DNA of 36,011 nt from Eggerthellales bacterium (GTDB lineage: Bacteria > Actinomycetota > Coriobacteriia > Coriobacteriales > Eggerthellaceae). Positions within the stretch are counted from its first letter, which is position 1; the number at the start of each line of letters is the position of its first letter. This document shows positions 17,119-25,057 of the stretch, one piece after another. Under the pieces are notes generated by a model. The model saw only the letters and a list, made by a program, of their open reading frames with translations, was not told the DNA's origin and made no database searches. The stretch covers positions 1 to 36,011 of the forward strand of contig JAQXVU010000043.1 in NCBI GenBank assembly GCA_029225085.1. Direction: 5' to 3'. A program made the position numbers and the translations under genes.

Positions 17119-19361
17119 TAGCGCTCACCTCCTTCCAGGCCCAGCTCCTGGGCGGACAGCTGGGACAGGGCGATATCCCGATATTCATCGCACGTGCGCA
17201 GAAGCTCCTCATGGGTGCCCTGACCTGCGATGATGCCATCATCGAGAACAACGATGCGGTCGGCGTGCATCACCGTGGCGATGCGCTGGGCCACGATGAT
17301 CACCGTCTTGCCCGCAAGGCGGGTCTGCAGCTCGTTCCGCAGGGCGGCGTCGGTCTTGTAGTCGAGGGCCGAGAAGCTGTCGTCGAAGAGATAGCCCTGA
17401 GCATCGGTGGCCAGTGCACGGGCAATGGCCAAGCGCTGGCGCTGACCGCCAGAGACGTTGGTGCCGCCCTGGGAGACGGGAGAATCAACTCCCTGGTCGA
17501 GTCCTTCCACAAACTCTGCGGCCTGGGCGATCTGCAACGCATCCTGCACTCGCTGATCGCTGGCGGCCTCGTTTCCGTAGATCACGTTAGAAGCGATGGT
17601 TCCGTTGAAGAGGAAGGAGCGCTGAGGCACATAGCCGAAGGTGCCGTGCAGCTCGGCGAGGGTCATATCCCGCACGTCTGTGCCGTTCACCAGCACCGCG
17701 CCGCTGGTCACGTCCCGGAAGCGCTCGACGAGCTTCAGAACGGTGCTCTTTCCCGAGCCCGTGGCGCCCACGATGGCTGTGGTCTTGCCGGCCTCGGCCA
17801 CAAAGGACACGTCATGCAGCACGTCGTCGGAACCGTCGTCGTAGCGGAAGCACACGTTGCGGAACTCCACCGTGGCGCCAGGTCGAGCCGCGGCACCGCC
17901 TTCCACACCTTCCGGCTCGTCGTCGGTCGCCAAACCCCCGGCAGCGACGGCAGCAGGCCAATTCGCAGCGGTGCCTTCCACACCTTTGCCGTCATGGATG
18001 ACGGGCTCCGTGGAAATCACCTCGTAGATGCGGTCCGCGGCCACATTGGCGCGAGGCAGCATGATGGACACCATGCCGATGAGCAGGAAGCTGGTGACCA
18101 CCACCATGGAATAGGTGATGAAGGCAATCAGGTCGCCGGTCTGCACCGTGCCCTGGTCGACATAGCCGCTGCCCACCCACACGATGAGGACGCTGAGAGC
18201 GTTCATCACCAGCATCATGGCGGGCATCATGAAGGACATGGCGCGGTTGGTGAAGAGCTGAGTGCGCATGAGCTTCTCGCTGGCGTCCTCGAAGCGATGC
18301 TGCTCGCGTTCTTCCCCACCGAAGGCCCTGATCACCGACATGCCGGAGAGAATCTCGCGCGATACCAGGTTCACCTTGTCGATGAGGGTCTGCATGATGC
18401 GGAACTTTGGCATGGTGATGGCCATGAGCAGAATCACCACCGCCAGGATGACGCCGATGCCCAGCACGATAACCCACGCCATGCTCAGATTGGTCTGAGC
18501 CACCAGAACGATGCCGCCAATGGCGAGGATGGGCGCGTACATGACCATGCGTTGGAACATGATGCTCACGTTCTGAATGAGGTTGATGTCATTGGTGCCG
18601 CGAGTGATGAGGGAGGCGGCGGAGAAGCGGTTCATCTCCTCCTCGCCGAAGGAGACCACGCGGCTGAAGAAGCGCTCGCGCAGGTCACGGCCGATCTTGG
18701 CACCAGTGCGAGAAGCCACCAGGCACACCAAAACGCTGACCACCATGGCCAAAGCCGCCAGAGCCAACATGATGCCGCCGGTTCGAAGGAGGTAGCCCAT
18801 CTGCATGTCGCCAAGATCTACCCCAGCACGGAAGTACTCGTCCTTAGCAGCCTCGATGGCCTGTTGGCGCACCATCGATTCGCCGACCTCGCTGATCTTG
18901 TCGTCGGTCTGAGCCATAGCGTCCTGAATTTGCTGATCAGTCAGAAGGCCGGCATCATAAGCCGCCAACAGATCGCTAAGGGAGACATCCTGGGACTGAC
19001 GCATCTGGTACAGGGCTACCAGGGGAACCTGCAGGGCATCATTCAGCTCGCTGCGCCGCTCTTTTCCCTGGTCAGTGAGACACCAGAGTCTCTGATCAGC
19101 TGCAGAGGTTTTGTCCTGAGCGTACGCCGCGTCATATAGCTCTCGGTCTTCCTCCGACAGCAACAGACGCAGCACCCCATGGGACTCGTCAGTCAGAACC
19201 TCGGGGGAAGGATCCTCGATACCCGATTGCTGGATGCCCACATCTACGATGTCGGAGGTAAGACGCGGCAGCGACAACTCGCTGAACGCCTGCACCACCA
19301 GCAAGCAGGCAACCAATGCCAGAGCAGCCTTGTGCTCGAGCAGAAACTTCACAATGCGCAC
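17118..19361 (-). CDS. ABC exporter half, degenerate ATPase site, with large external insert
   Basis: A 747-aa partner of the next gene, read from GTG at 19361 with AAGGGA upstream. After the first helix (about residues 13-30) comes a hydrophilic stretch of about 160 residues before helix 2 near 203, which should lie outside the cell. The ATPase has Walker A GATGSGKST and signature VSGGQRQRLAIARA. However, the Walker B end is LFDDSFSALD (Asp in place of the catalytic Glu) and the switch residue is Gln (VAQRIATV). These are the substitutions known in the non-hydrolysing site of heterodimers such as TM287/288. A spacer between membrane and ATPase parts is Ala/Gly-rich. Confidence 0.93.
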   Translation of the reverse strand: MRIVKFLLEHKAALALVACLLVVQAFSELSLPRLTSDIVDVGIQQSGIEDPSPEVLTDESHGVLRLLLSEEDRELYDAAYAQDKTSAADQRLWCLTDQGKERRSELNDALQVPLVALYQMRQSQDVSLSDLLAAYDAGLLTDQQIQDAMAQTDDKISEVGESMVRQQAIEAAKDEYFRAGVDLGDMQMGYLLRTGGIMLALAALAMVVSVLVCLVASRTGAKIGRDLRERFFSRVVSFGEEEMNRFSAASLITRGTNDINLIQNVSIMFQRMVMYAPILAIGGIVLVAQTNLSMAWVIVLGIGVILAVVILLMAITMPKFRIMQTLIDKVNLVSREILSGMSVIRAFGGEEREQHRFEDASEKLMRTQLFTNRAMSFMMPAMMLVMNALSVLIVWVGSGYVDQGTVQTGDLIAFITYSMVVVTSFLLIGMVSIMLPRANVAADRIYEVISTEPVIHDGKGVEGTAANWPAAVAAGGLATDDEPEGVEGGAAARPGATVEFRNVCFRYDDGSDDVLHDVSFVAEAGKTTAIVGATGSGKSTVLKLVERFRDVTSGAVLVNGTDVRDMTLAELHGTFGYVPQRSFLFNGTIASNVIYGNEAASDQRVQDALQIAQAAEFVEGLDQGVDSPVSQGGTNVSGGQRQRLAIARALATDAQGYLFDDSFSALDYKTDAALRNELQTRLAGKTVIIVAQRIATVMHADRIVVLDDGIIAGQGTHEELLRTCDEYRDIALSQLSAQELGLEGGER

Positions 19362-19388
19362 GCGCGCTTCCCTTCATGTTAACGGCTT

Positions 19389-19449
19389 GCTAAGAAGACG
19401 GAAGACGCAATGAGCCCGCAGGCACTCGCGTCCGAAATCTCTTCTTAGC
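19389..19449 (-). terminator. Long hairpin after the lipid kinase gene
   Basis: GCTAAGAAGA (19389-19398) pairs perfectly with TCTTCTTAGC (19440-19449), and GACGC/GCGTC can pair inside. The stem starts at the stop codon of the lipid kinase gene. No T-run follows on the minus strand, so terminator function is uncertain. Confidence 0.4.
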
Positions 19450-20675
19450 TAACCAACGATGACTTCTATAGCGCTGGGGAACATGAACACGTGGTACGAG
19501 TCGGCCATGGGAAGAGGCTCTCCGTCAACCTGAATAGGCAGGTCACGATCGAAGGAAACCTCGATCTCCTGAGCCTGGAAGGACTCGATCTGCTTAAAGC
19601 CGGTGTGATTGCCGTTCTTCGCAAGCAGGAACACCATGGTGGCATACGGCACGCTCAGAGGCGGATGGGCGATGCAGATGTCGAAGAGACCATCGTTCAG
19701 CGAGGCCTTCGGTGCAACCCTGAACCCGCCGCCATAGGTGGGGCCGATGTTCACGGCCATGAGGAAAGACTCCCCAGCAACTTCCACATCATCATAGCGA
19801 GAAGCGGAAACGGAGGGCTGAGCCGCAGTCTCTTCTTCACACTCTTCGCTAACTTTTTCGACAGATGCAGATTCCGTGTTGAAATCAGACTTCGTGCCAG
19901 AATCAAGCTCAGTGCTGGAACCGAACTCGGTGTCGGAATCAAGCTCGATGCCGGAATTAGACTCGGCGACGTCGACAGCCGCGGTGACCGAAACGTCATC
20001 GCCGCAAGATTTTGCAGCGGCATCTTCAACCTCTCGCCCCACTCGCTCGGGAATCGAGATCACCTGGGACAAACGACGGTTGCGCTGCTCGCCGGAAACG
20101 CCGAAGAACTTCGCAGTGTAGCTATAGAGCTCAAGATGATGGAAGAGCTGGTCTATACCCGACGCCAAGAACAGCGGGAATCCCTTAGCCTTGGTCTTCT
20201 TGCGACGCTCGACGGTATCGAGGGCGATGCCCGCATCGACACCGAAGGAAAGAGTCTCCATGAAGTACTCGCCGTTCACGCAGCCGATGTCTACGAACTT
20301 GCGGTTGCCGCGCACCAGACGTCGCACCGCCTCGGAGACGTCGGCAGGCATGTTGATGCTCTGAGCGTAGTCGTTTCCGGAGCCCACGGGGATGACGCCT
20401 ACAACCGGGCGATCGCAAGCAGGCAGGGTCATGAGGCCGTTCACCACCTCATGAATGACGCCGTCGCCGCCCAGCACCACCAGCGTGTTGTACTCCTTGC
20501 TGAGGTTCGCTGCGATTTCGCGAGCATGGCCCGCATAGCGCGTCATGATGACATCGAGGGCATCCGCGCCCAGAAGACGGCGCAGATCGGTTGCGGCAAC
20601 ATGGGCCGCGTCAGCACCACGCCCACTCTGAGAAGTGGGGTTGGCAACGAGCAGTATTTTTCCGTGGGGTAGCAT
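19449..20675 (-). CDS. Diacylglycerol/lipid kinase family protein with low-complexity insert
   Basis: A 408-aa protein of the YegS/BmrU lipid kinase family, which phosphorylates diacylglycerol or related lipids at the membrane face. The nucleotide-binding motif is VVLGGDGVIHEVVNG (residues 66-80), and GVIPVGSGNDYA (93-104) is equally diagnostic. Typical members are near 300 aa. Here about 100 residues (roughly 195-297) rich in Ser, Asp, Glu and Thr interrupt the C-terminal domain, with recurring ELDS/TEFGSSTELDSGT-like units. The C-terminal domain then resumes with GESFLMAVNIGPTYGGGF. No ribosome-binding site precedes the ATG. The substrate is inferred from family only. Confidence 0.9.
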   Translation of the reverse strand: MLPHGKILLVANPTSQSGRGADAAHVAATDLRRLLGADALDVIMTRYAGHAREIAANLSKEYNTLVVLGGDGVIHEVVNGLMTLPACDRPVVGVIPVGSGNDYAQSINMPADVSEAVRRLVRGNRKFVDIGCVNGEYFMETLSFGVDAGIALDTVERRKKTKAKGFPLFLASGIDQLFHHLELYSYTAKFFGVSGEQRNRRLSQVISIPERVGREVEDAAAKSCGDDVSVTAAVDVAESNSGIELDSDTEFGSSTELDSGTKSDFNTESASVEKVSEECEEETAAQPSVSASRYDDVEVAGESFLMAVNIGPTYGGGFRVAPKASLNDGLFDICIAHPPLSVPYATMVFLLAKNGNHTGFKQIESFQAQEIEVSFDRDLPIQVDGEPLPMADSYHVFMFPSAIEVIVG

Positions 20676-20682
20676 AGGGGAA

Positions 20683-20688
20683 AGTATA
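20683..20688 (-). promoter_or_regulatory. Possible promoter for a leaderless lipid-kinase mRNA
   Basis: TATACT on the minus strand ends 7 nt before the ATG at 20675, so transcription would start at or next to the start codon. No Shine-Dalgarno is present, which fits. The -35 region is poor, and read-through from the upstream gene is also possible. Confidence 0.35.
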
Positions 20689-20708
20689 TCCTGCGCAAGC
20701 CCCTAGCT

Positions 20709-21242
20709 CTAGGCCTTCTTTTGAACAGGAGGGAATCCTCTGTTGGTTAATACCGCCACCACGGTTTCCATCAGGAAGGGGATCTTCTCTTCCACCGCAG
20801 GGCTGAGACCCTGACAGAGATTGGCGGGGCTGGCATTCTCTACCTGCATGCCCAGGCACAGTCCCTCAGACTCGTAGCCCAGCAACGCCGCGGCGTCGAA
20901 AAGGTCGGCCAGCTTCAGCTCATGCAGGGAGGACATGGGGACATCGCGACGGGCCACGTCGTCGGGCTCGTAGCTGAACACCGTGCCAGGGGCCTCCCCC
21001 GTTCCTTCAATGGCATCGACCGTCAGCATGAAGTCGTACTTGTTTACCAGGTTGATCATGTCCATGCTCATGCAGCCAACGTTGTACAGGTCGACGTTCT
21101 CCGGGAAGTCATAGGCTGCCACCAGGCGCTCGTACACCTCGGGGCCAACGCCATCGTCGAGCATGAGAGGGTTGCCCACAAAAAGAACGGCGATACGGGG
21201 TGCATTGGCTTGCTGGGCATCTGCCTGCTGGGTTTCTTCCAT
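20709..21242 (-). CDS. Hydrogenase maturation protease-like protein (HycI/HyaD family)
   Basis: A 177-aa protein resembling the M52 endopeptidases that trim the large subunit of NiFe hydrogenases after nickel insertion. Visible signatures are VLFVGNPLMLDDGVGPEVYERL near residues 19-40, with the metal-binding acidic residue in the DDGVG turn, VDAIEGTGEAPGTVF in the middle, and SSLHELKLADL with a conserved-looking His. The N-terminal 14 residues are Gln/Ala-rich. It starts 2 nt after the small membrane protein gene ends, so they form an operon. No hydrogenase subunit or hyp gene is in the window, so its target must be elsewhere or be a different enzyme. Confidence 0.8.
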   Translation of the reverse strand: MEETQQADAQQANAPRIAVLFVGNPLMLDDGVGPEVYERLVAAYDFPENVDLYNVGCMSMDMINLVNKYDFMLTVDAIEGTGEAPGTVFSYEPDDVARRDVPMSSLHELKLADLFDAAALLGYESEGLCLGMQVENASPANLCQGLSPAVEEKIPFLMETVVAVLTNRGFPPVQKKA

Positions 21243-21244
21243 AG

Positions 21245-21706
21245 CTAAATTCCCGTCCTGACGCAGAGGTTGTAATAAGTGGCGAAAGCGATGAAAGCAA
21301 TGCCGATGATCACGCTCAGCACCGCCCAGAAGCGCTGCTTCTTCACGAACTCGTTCGTGGTGAGCCCCATGTCCAGCGCGCGCTGCACCGCATGCAGCTG
21401 GCCGAAGTAGGAGAAGGCGAAGGTAAAGGCCGTCAGCAATACGAAGGTGACCAAGGCGAGGATGCCCGCATTATCCGATGCACCGATATAGGCGGCGTAG
21501 AACACGTTGTCAGCGAAGAGCCACAAGGGGTAGAAAACGATGGCCAGCCACCATCCGTGGGCAGGGCCCCAGATAGGAGGCATGAACAGGGCGCCGATGT
21601 TGAACTTCGGCACCGCCTTCAACATCTCGCGAGCTCGCTTGATCTCTTCCTTCTCGCGCTTTTCCGCTTCGCGCTGCTCTTTCTTGAAGCCCTCTTGCTT
21701 GCTCAC
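21245..21706 (-). CDS. Small three-helix membrane protein, function unknown
   Basis: A 153-aa protein read from GTG at 21706 behind AAGGAGAGG. Residues 1-32 are highly charged (Lys/Glu-rich) and probably helical in the cytoplasm. A motif FNIGALFMPPIWGPAHGWW follows, then hydrophobic helices at about 52-70, 80-103 and 126-147. The FN-A-F--P-W pattern recalls DUF2628-like membrane proteins, but I am not sure of this. Close linkage to the HycI-like gene suggests a shared role. Confidence 0.65.
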   Translation of the reverse strand: MSKQEGFKKEQREAEKREKEEIKRAREMLKAVPKFNIGALFMPPIWGPAHGWWLAIVFYPLWLFADNVFYAAYIGASDNAGILALVTFVLLTAFTFAFSYFGQLHAVQRALDMGLTTNEFVKKQRFWAVLSVIIGIAFIAFATYYNLCVRTGI

Positions 21707-21868
21707 AGGCCTCTCCTTGCCATCGAGTTCATTTCATTCCTCTAACAGATACCACACCCAGCGCTTCCGCTAAACGAGTATGATTGCCTATGTGCGCATA
21801 TTGTCGCCGAATCGGCCGCTTCGCTCTTGCACGAAGCAATTGCGGAATTCAGCGCGCACGCATTAAGC

Positions 21869-21958
21869 GAAACAACACGAACGCGGCGCAACCAAGCTTC
21901 GAGTTAGGCTGGCGAGGCCGCGATTGGCCGAGTGAAACAACACGAGCGCGGCGCAACC
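21869..21958. repeat. Direct repeat pair upstream of glf
   Basis: A 25-nt sequence starting GAAACAACACGA and ending GCGGCGCAACC occurs at 21869-21893 and 21934-21958, with one A/G difference and a 65-bp period. It ends about 75 nt before the glf start. The 325-nt gap (21707-22031) contains nothing else recognisable. Confidence 0.7.
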
Positions 21959-22031
21959 GCGCAAAGCGGATAAGCATGACGCGCGTTTCTTCCACACCGA
22001 AGCGCACCGTCCCAACCAAGAAAGGACCACC

Positions 22032-23171
22032 ATGGCCCAGTACGACTACCTGATTGTCGGCGCCGGACTCACGGGAGCCGTGTTCGCCCACGAGGCTCTG
22101 AAGGCCGGCAAGAAGTGCCTGGTCATCGACCGTCGTGACCATATCGGAGGCAACTGCTACACCGAGAACGTGAAGGGCATCAACGTGCATACATACGGCG
22201 CCCACATCTTCCACACCTCTGACGACAGGGTCTGGAACTACGTGCAGCAGTTTGCCAAGTTCAACCATTACGTGAACAGCCCCATGGCCAAGTTCCACGA
22301 CGAGCTGTACAACCTGCCCTTTAACATGAACACCTTCTCGAAGATGTGGGGAATCAGCACCCCTGAAGAGGCTCGCCAGATTATCGAGGCTCAGAAGGCA
22401 GAGGCCGCCATTTCCGGCGAGCCCAAGAACCTCGAGGAGCAGGCGCTGTCCCTCATTGGCCGCGATGTGTTCAACAAGCTCATTCGCGAGTACACCGAGA
22501 AGCAGTGGGGCAAGAAGTGCACCGAGCTGCCTCCCTCTATCATCAAGCGCCTGCCTGTGCGCTATATCTACGACAACAACTACTTCAACGACTGCTACCA
22601 GGGCATTCCCATGGGCGGCTACACCAAGATGATCGAGGCCATGCTGCAGGGAACCGAGGTTCGCTGCGCTGTGAACTACAAGGACCTGATTGCTGCAGAT
22701 CCCGACATCGCCGAGCGCGTGATCTACACCGGCCCTATCGACGAGTACTTCGACTTTAGCCTGGGTAACCTGGAGTGGCGCACCGTCCGCTTCGAGACCG
22801 AGGTGCTTGAGGGCGTCGAGAACTGGCAGGGCAATGCCGTGGTGAACTACACCAGCCACGACGAGGCCTTCACCCGCATCATCGAGCACAAGTGGTTCGA
22901 GTTCGGCAAGGACGAGGAGGGCAACATGCTGCCCGACACCGTCATCAGCCGCGAGTACAGCTTCACCTGGCAGCCTGGCGACGAGCCTTACTACCCCCTG
23001 AACGACGAGAAGAACACGCAGCTCTTCGAGGAATATCGCAAGCTGGCCGAGGCCGAGGAGAACGTGGTGTTCGCCGGCCGCCTGGGCGCCTACAAGTACT
23101 ACGACATGGCTCCCTGCATCGCCGCCGCCCTCGATCTGGCCGAGGCCGAGCTCGGCGTAAAGGCGGAGTAA
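22032..23171 (+). CDS. glf: UDP-galactopyranose mutase
   Basis: Glf (379 aa) is a flavoenzyme that interconverts UDP-galactopyranose and UDP-galactofuranose, the donor for galactofuranose in surface glycans. The N-terminal Rossmann FAD motif is YLIVGAGLTGAVFAHEA, followed by the acidic strand end CLVIDRRDHIGGNCYTE. The family segments HTYGAHIFHTSDDRVWNYV, RDVFNKLIREYTEKQW and GRLGAYKYYDM are all present, and length matches the family. AGAAAGGACC precedes the ATG. It stands alone, with no glycosyltransferase beside it. Confidence 0.96.
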   Translation: MAQYDYLIVGAGLTGAVFAHEALKAGKKCLVIDRRDHIGGNCYTENVKGINVHTYGAHIFHTSDDRVWNYVQQFAKFNHYVNSPMAKFHDELYNLPFNMNTFSKMWGISTPEEARQIIEAQKAEAAISGEPKNLEEQALSLIGRDVFNKLIREYTEKQWGKKCTELPPSIIKRLPVRYIYDNNYFNDCYQGIPMGGYTKMIEAMLQGTEVRCAVNYKDLIAADPDIAERVIYTGPIDEYFDFSLGNLEWRTVRFETEVLEGVENWQGNAVVNYTSHDEAFTRIIEHKWFEFGKDEEGNMLPDTVISREYSFTWQPGDEPYYPLNDEKNTQLFEEYRKLAEAEENVVFAGRLGAYKYYDMAPCIAAALDLAEAELGVKAE

Positions 23172-23273
23172 GGAGCCTGGCTGCAGAGGCAACCTAGTAA
23201 CGCATCGCGCTGCGAACCGTCTGCGAACTGAGCTGCAAAATCGCCCCACTTGGCATTTAACGCTCATTAAACA

Positions 23274-23312
23274 GAGCCTCCCATTTCTGTTTAAGAGAAA
23301 TGGGAGGCTTTC
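23274..23312 (+). terminator. Terminator after glf
   Basis: GCCTCCCATTTCT (23276-23288) pairs perfectly with AGAAATGGGAGGC (23296-23308) around a 7-nt loop and is followed by TTTCC on the plus strand. It may also stop transcripts from the convergent nuclease gene. Confidence 0.75.
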
Positions 23313-23376
23313 CAATGAGAAGGGCCTTTGAACGATTTGGTACAGGGCAATGGACGCATCTCTTGGCGAGAATCTC

Positions 23377-23658
23377 GACAAATGACCCCGCGCAATCTCA
23401 AATCAAGCATCCTATGCCATATTCTCTGATAAATGACCCCCTCAAACCAGAATCCATCGACTCCACGAACGTAAGTAGAACGTAAAGACAGACCGTTAAT
23501 CCACATTTCAGGGATAAATGTTGATTATCTGATTGTCATAACGGTTCTTGCCGCCCGTAAGCCTAATCGAATTTCTTCGACGCCATGAATCATGGGGGCA
23601 TTTACCGGGAAAGTTGGCAACAACCCCTCAAATCTCCTTACGTTAAAGGTCATTTATC
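23377..23658. repeat. Dispersed GATAAATGACCCC-type motif
   Basis: In the 427-nt gap between glf's terminator and the nuclease gene the motif occurs as GACAAATGACCCC (23377-23389), GATAAATGACCCC (23428-23440) and GATAAATG (23513-23520). It also occurs in inverse orientation as GGGGGCATTTACC (23594-23606) and GGTCATTTATC (23648-23658). No gene is evident in this gap. Confidence 0.55.
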
Positions 23659-23735
23659 AAGAAACCCGCCAAAGCACAATCTTCCTATCCGCCCTCGAAG
23701 ACCAACGAAAATCATATGCAGGCGAACGTCAGACA

Positions 23736-24695
23736 CTAACGCCTAAGCCCATCGAACAACTGCTTATGAAGTCTCATTCTCCTAGCAGGAAGATCTCTGA
23801 CTTCGCTCCGATTTCTCAAGCCGAGACAACATCGAACGCTCCTCATGGCGGTATCAAAGCTCATGCTGTATCTAAGTTGGTTTGTCGTCAACGTGCATAC
23901 TGTGTATCCAAGTTCGGTAAGCGCATTAACCCTAATTGCATCATACGAACGCCTATTAAATCCATGGTACGAATCACTGTCATATTCGAGAATTACCCTC
24001 TTCTCTTCCCATAGGAAATCACAACGATAAGAATCCTTGCCCAACCTTGCTCGCAATCGTTCGGGAATCTCTATCTCACCATTTAGCGAAAAACCCTTCA
24101 TGCCATAGCCACCTCTGACAGTAGAGAAGGACATGGCTATAGCTATATCGGTTTCGTAAGGAGAGCCAGAATTGTCCATGATGTAATGCACAGCGTCTCT
24201 ATTGCCCGCCAACCCTCTTTTACGACCAACCTCTCTAGAGAGCTTCTCCACCTTCTGCATATTGCATAAAGGCGCTAAACCGTATTCAACAGTTCCCCCA
24301 ACTTTAAAAGAGTACGTTCCACAGAATTCAAAACCGAGCCTAACCGAGGAAACCAACTCCGAATCCTTCATCAATTGAAGCAAGCATAACTCCGGAGAGG
24401 CGACATACACGCCTGCAGAGACCCGCCTAAAAGACCTATCGGGAACAGTACGGCAAACATGCGCTACGGTATCACCCCTCTTTACCCTGTCAGCACCCCT
24501 GGCAACACAAATGGAAAGAGCTTCATCCTCAGGCAAGTGCAAAAGGAGCCGAGCATACTCAACCTCCTGCAGCAATGGCCTCATACCCGACAAAGGCGTC
24601 ACGGAGGTCGATGCAGGCTCACATAACGCAATGTCACCTGTCCGGCACATACGCCAAAACCTAAGAGCTGATTCATGTCCTATGAAAATAGCCAT
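23736..24695 (-). CDS. Orphan protein with PD-(D/E)xK (DUF559/Vsr-like) nuclease C-terminus
   Basis: A 319-aa protein in a relatively AT-rich region. The C-terminal part has a nuclease-like core: Glu181 in SPYETD, Asp226 in YRCDFLW, and Glu237/Asp239 in VILEYDSDSYHG, followed by a helix with Arg and Asn (YDAIRVNALTELGYTV). This is the pattern of DUF559/very-short-patch-repair-type endonucleases. The N-terminal half, starting MAIFIGHESALRFWR, resembles putative regulatory or DNA-binding parts of abortive-infection (AbiEi-like) proteins, but only loosely. No methylase, toxin or antitoxin gene is adjacent. The ribosome-binding site is weak. It could be a defence nuclease or a mobile remnant. Confidence 0.65.
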   Translation of the reverse strand: MAIFIGHESALRFWRMCRTGDIALCEPASTSVTPLSGMRPLLQEVEYARLLLHLPEDEALSICVARGADRVKRGDTVAHVCRTVPDRSFRRVSAGVYVASPELCLLQLMKDSELVSSVRLGFEFCGTYSFKVGGTVEYGLAPLCNMQKVEKLSREVGRKRGLAGNRDAVHYIMDNSGSPYETDIAIAMSFSTVRGGYGMKGFSLNGEIEIPERLRARLGKDSYRCDFLWEEKRVILEYDSDSYHGFNRRSYDAIRVNALTELGYTVCTLTTNQLRYSMSFDTAMRSVRCCLGLRNRSEVRDLPARRMRLHKQLFDGLRR

Positions 24696-24719
24696 GAGCC
24701 CAGCTTAAGGCGCAGTTCA

Positions 24720-24884
24720 TACGAAAACCTCTCTCGAACTTCTGTCGAACCTCCCCCAAAGTTCAGTCAAACTCCACCGAAGCATCCTTCAAATCCCCCG
24801 CCAATCTTCGCCCGAACACCCTTTGAAGTTAGTCCGATTCTCAGCCACTTTTCACCAATCTCGTTCGAAGCGTGGATTCAAACG
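24720..24884. repeat. Degenerate 11-bp tandem array upstream of the nuclease gene
   Basis: From 24720 the plus strand can be cut into consecutive 11-mers: TACGAAAACCT, CTCTCGAACTT, CTGTCGAACCT, CCCCCAAAGTT, CAGTCAAACTC, CACCGAAGCAT, CCTTCAAATCC and onward, with an approximate consensus CYNTCGAACYT. The pattern is clear to about 24818 and weaker to about 24884. It starts 25 nt upstream of the nuclease start codon. I see no convincing gene in 24696-25057. Confidence 0.6.
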
Positions 24885-25057
24885 CAAGCAGCATTCTCAA
24901 TCACACCCAGCACGAGGGGGTATTCGAACAGGTATTGGTATAAAAAACGGGGCTCTAGCCTCCTCGGAATCAAACGCCCTCATCCCCAGCCATCCAACTA
25001 GCATCCCCAGGCAGAAAACAAGAGCCAGAACAATGCCCCTGGCCCTCACATGCCTTG

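Noticed and set aside
17211-19139. 642-residue plus-strand open frame opposite the ABC exporter gene
   Set aside because: Antisense shadow; composition (His, Asp, Gly rich) is that of a complementary frame.
23736-24695. Complete restriction-modification or toxin-antitoxin system
   Set aside because: No methylase, specificity subunit or antitoxin gene is adjacent.
24675-25001. Plus-strand 108-residue Pro/Ser-rich protein over the 11-bp array
   Set aside because: No ribosome-binding site or hydrophobic pattern; the frame is open because of the repeats.
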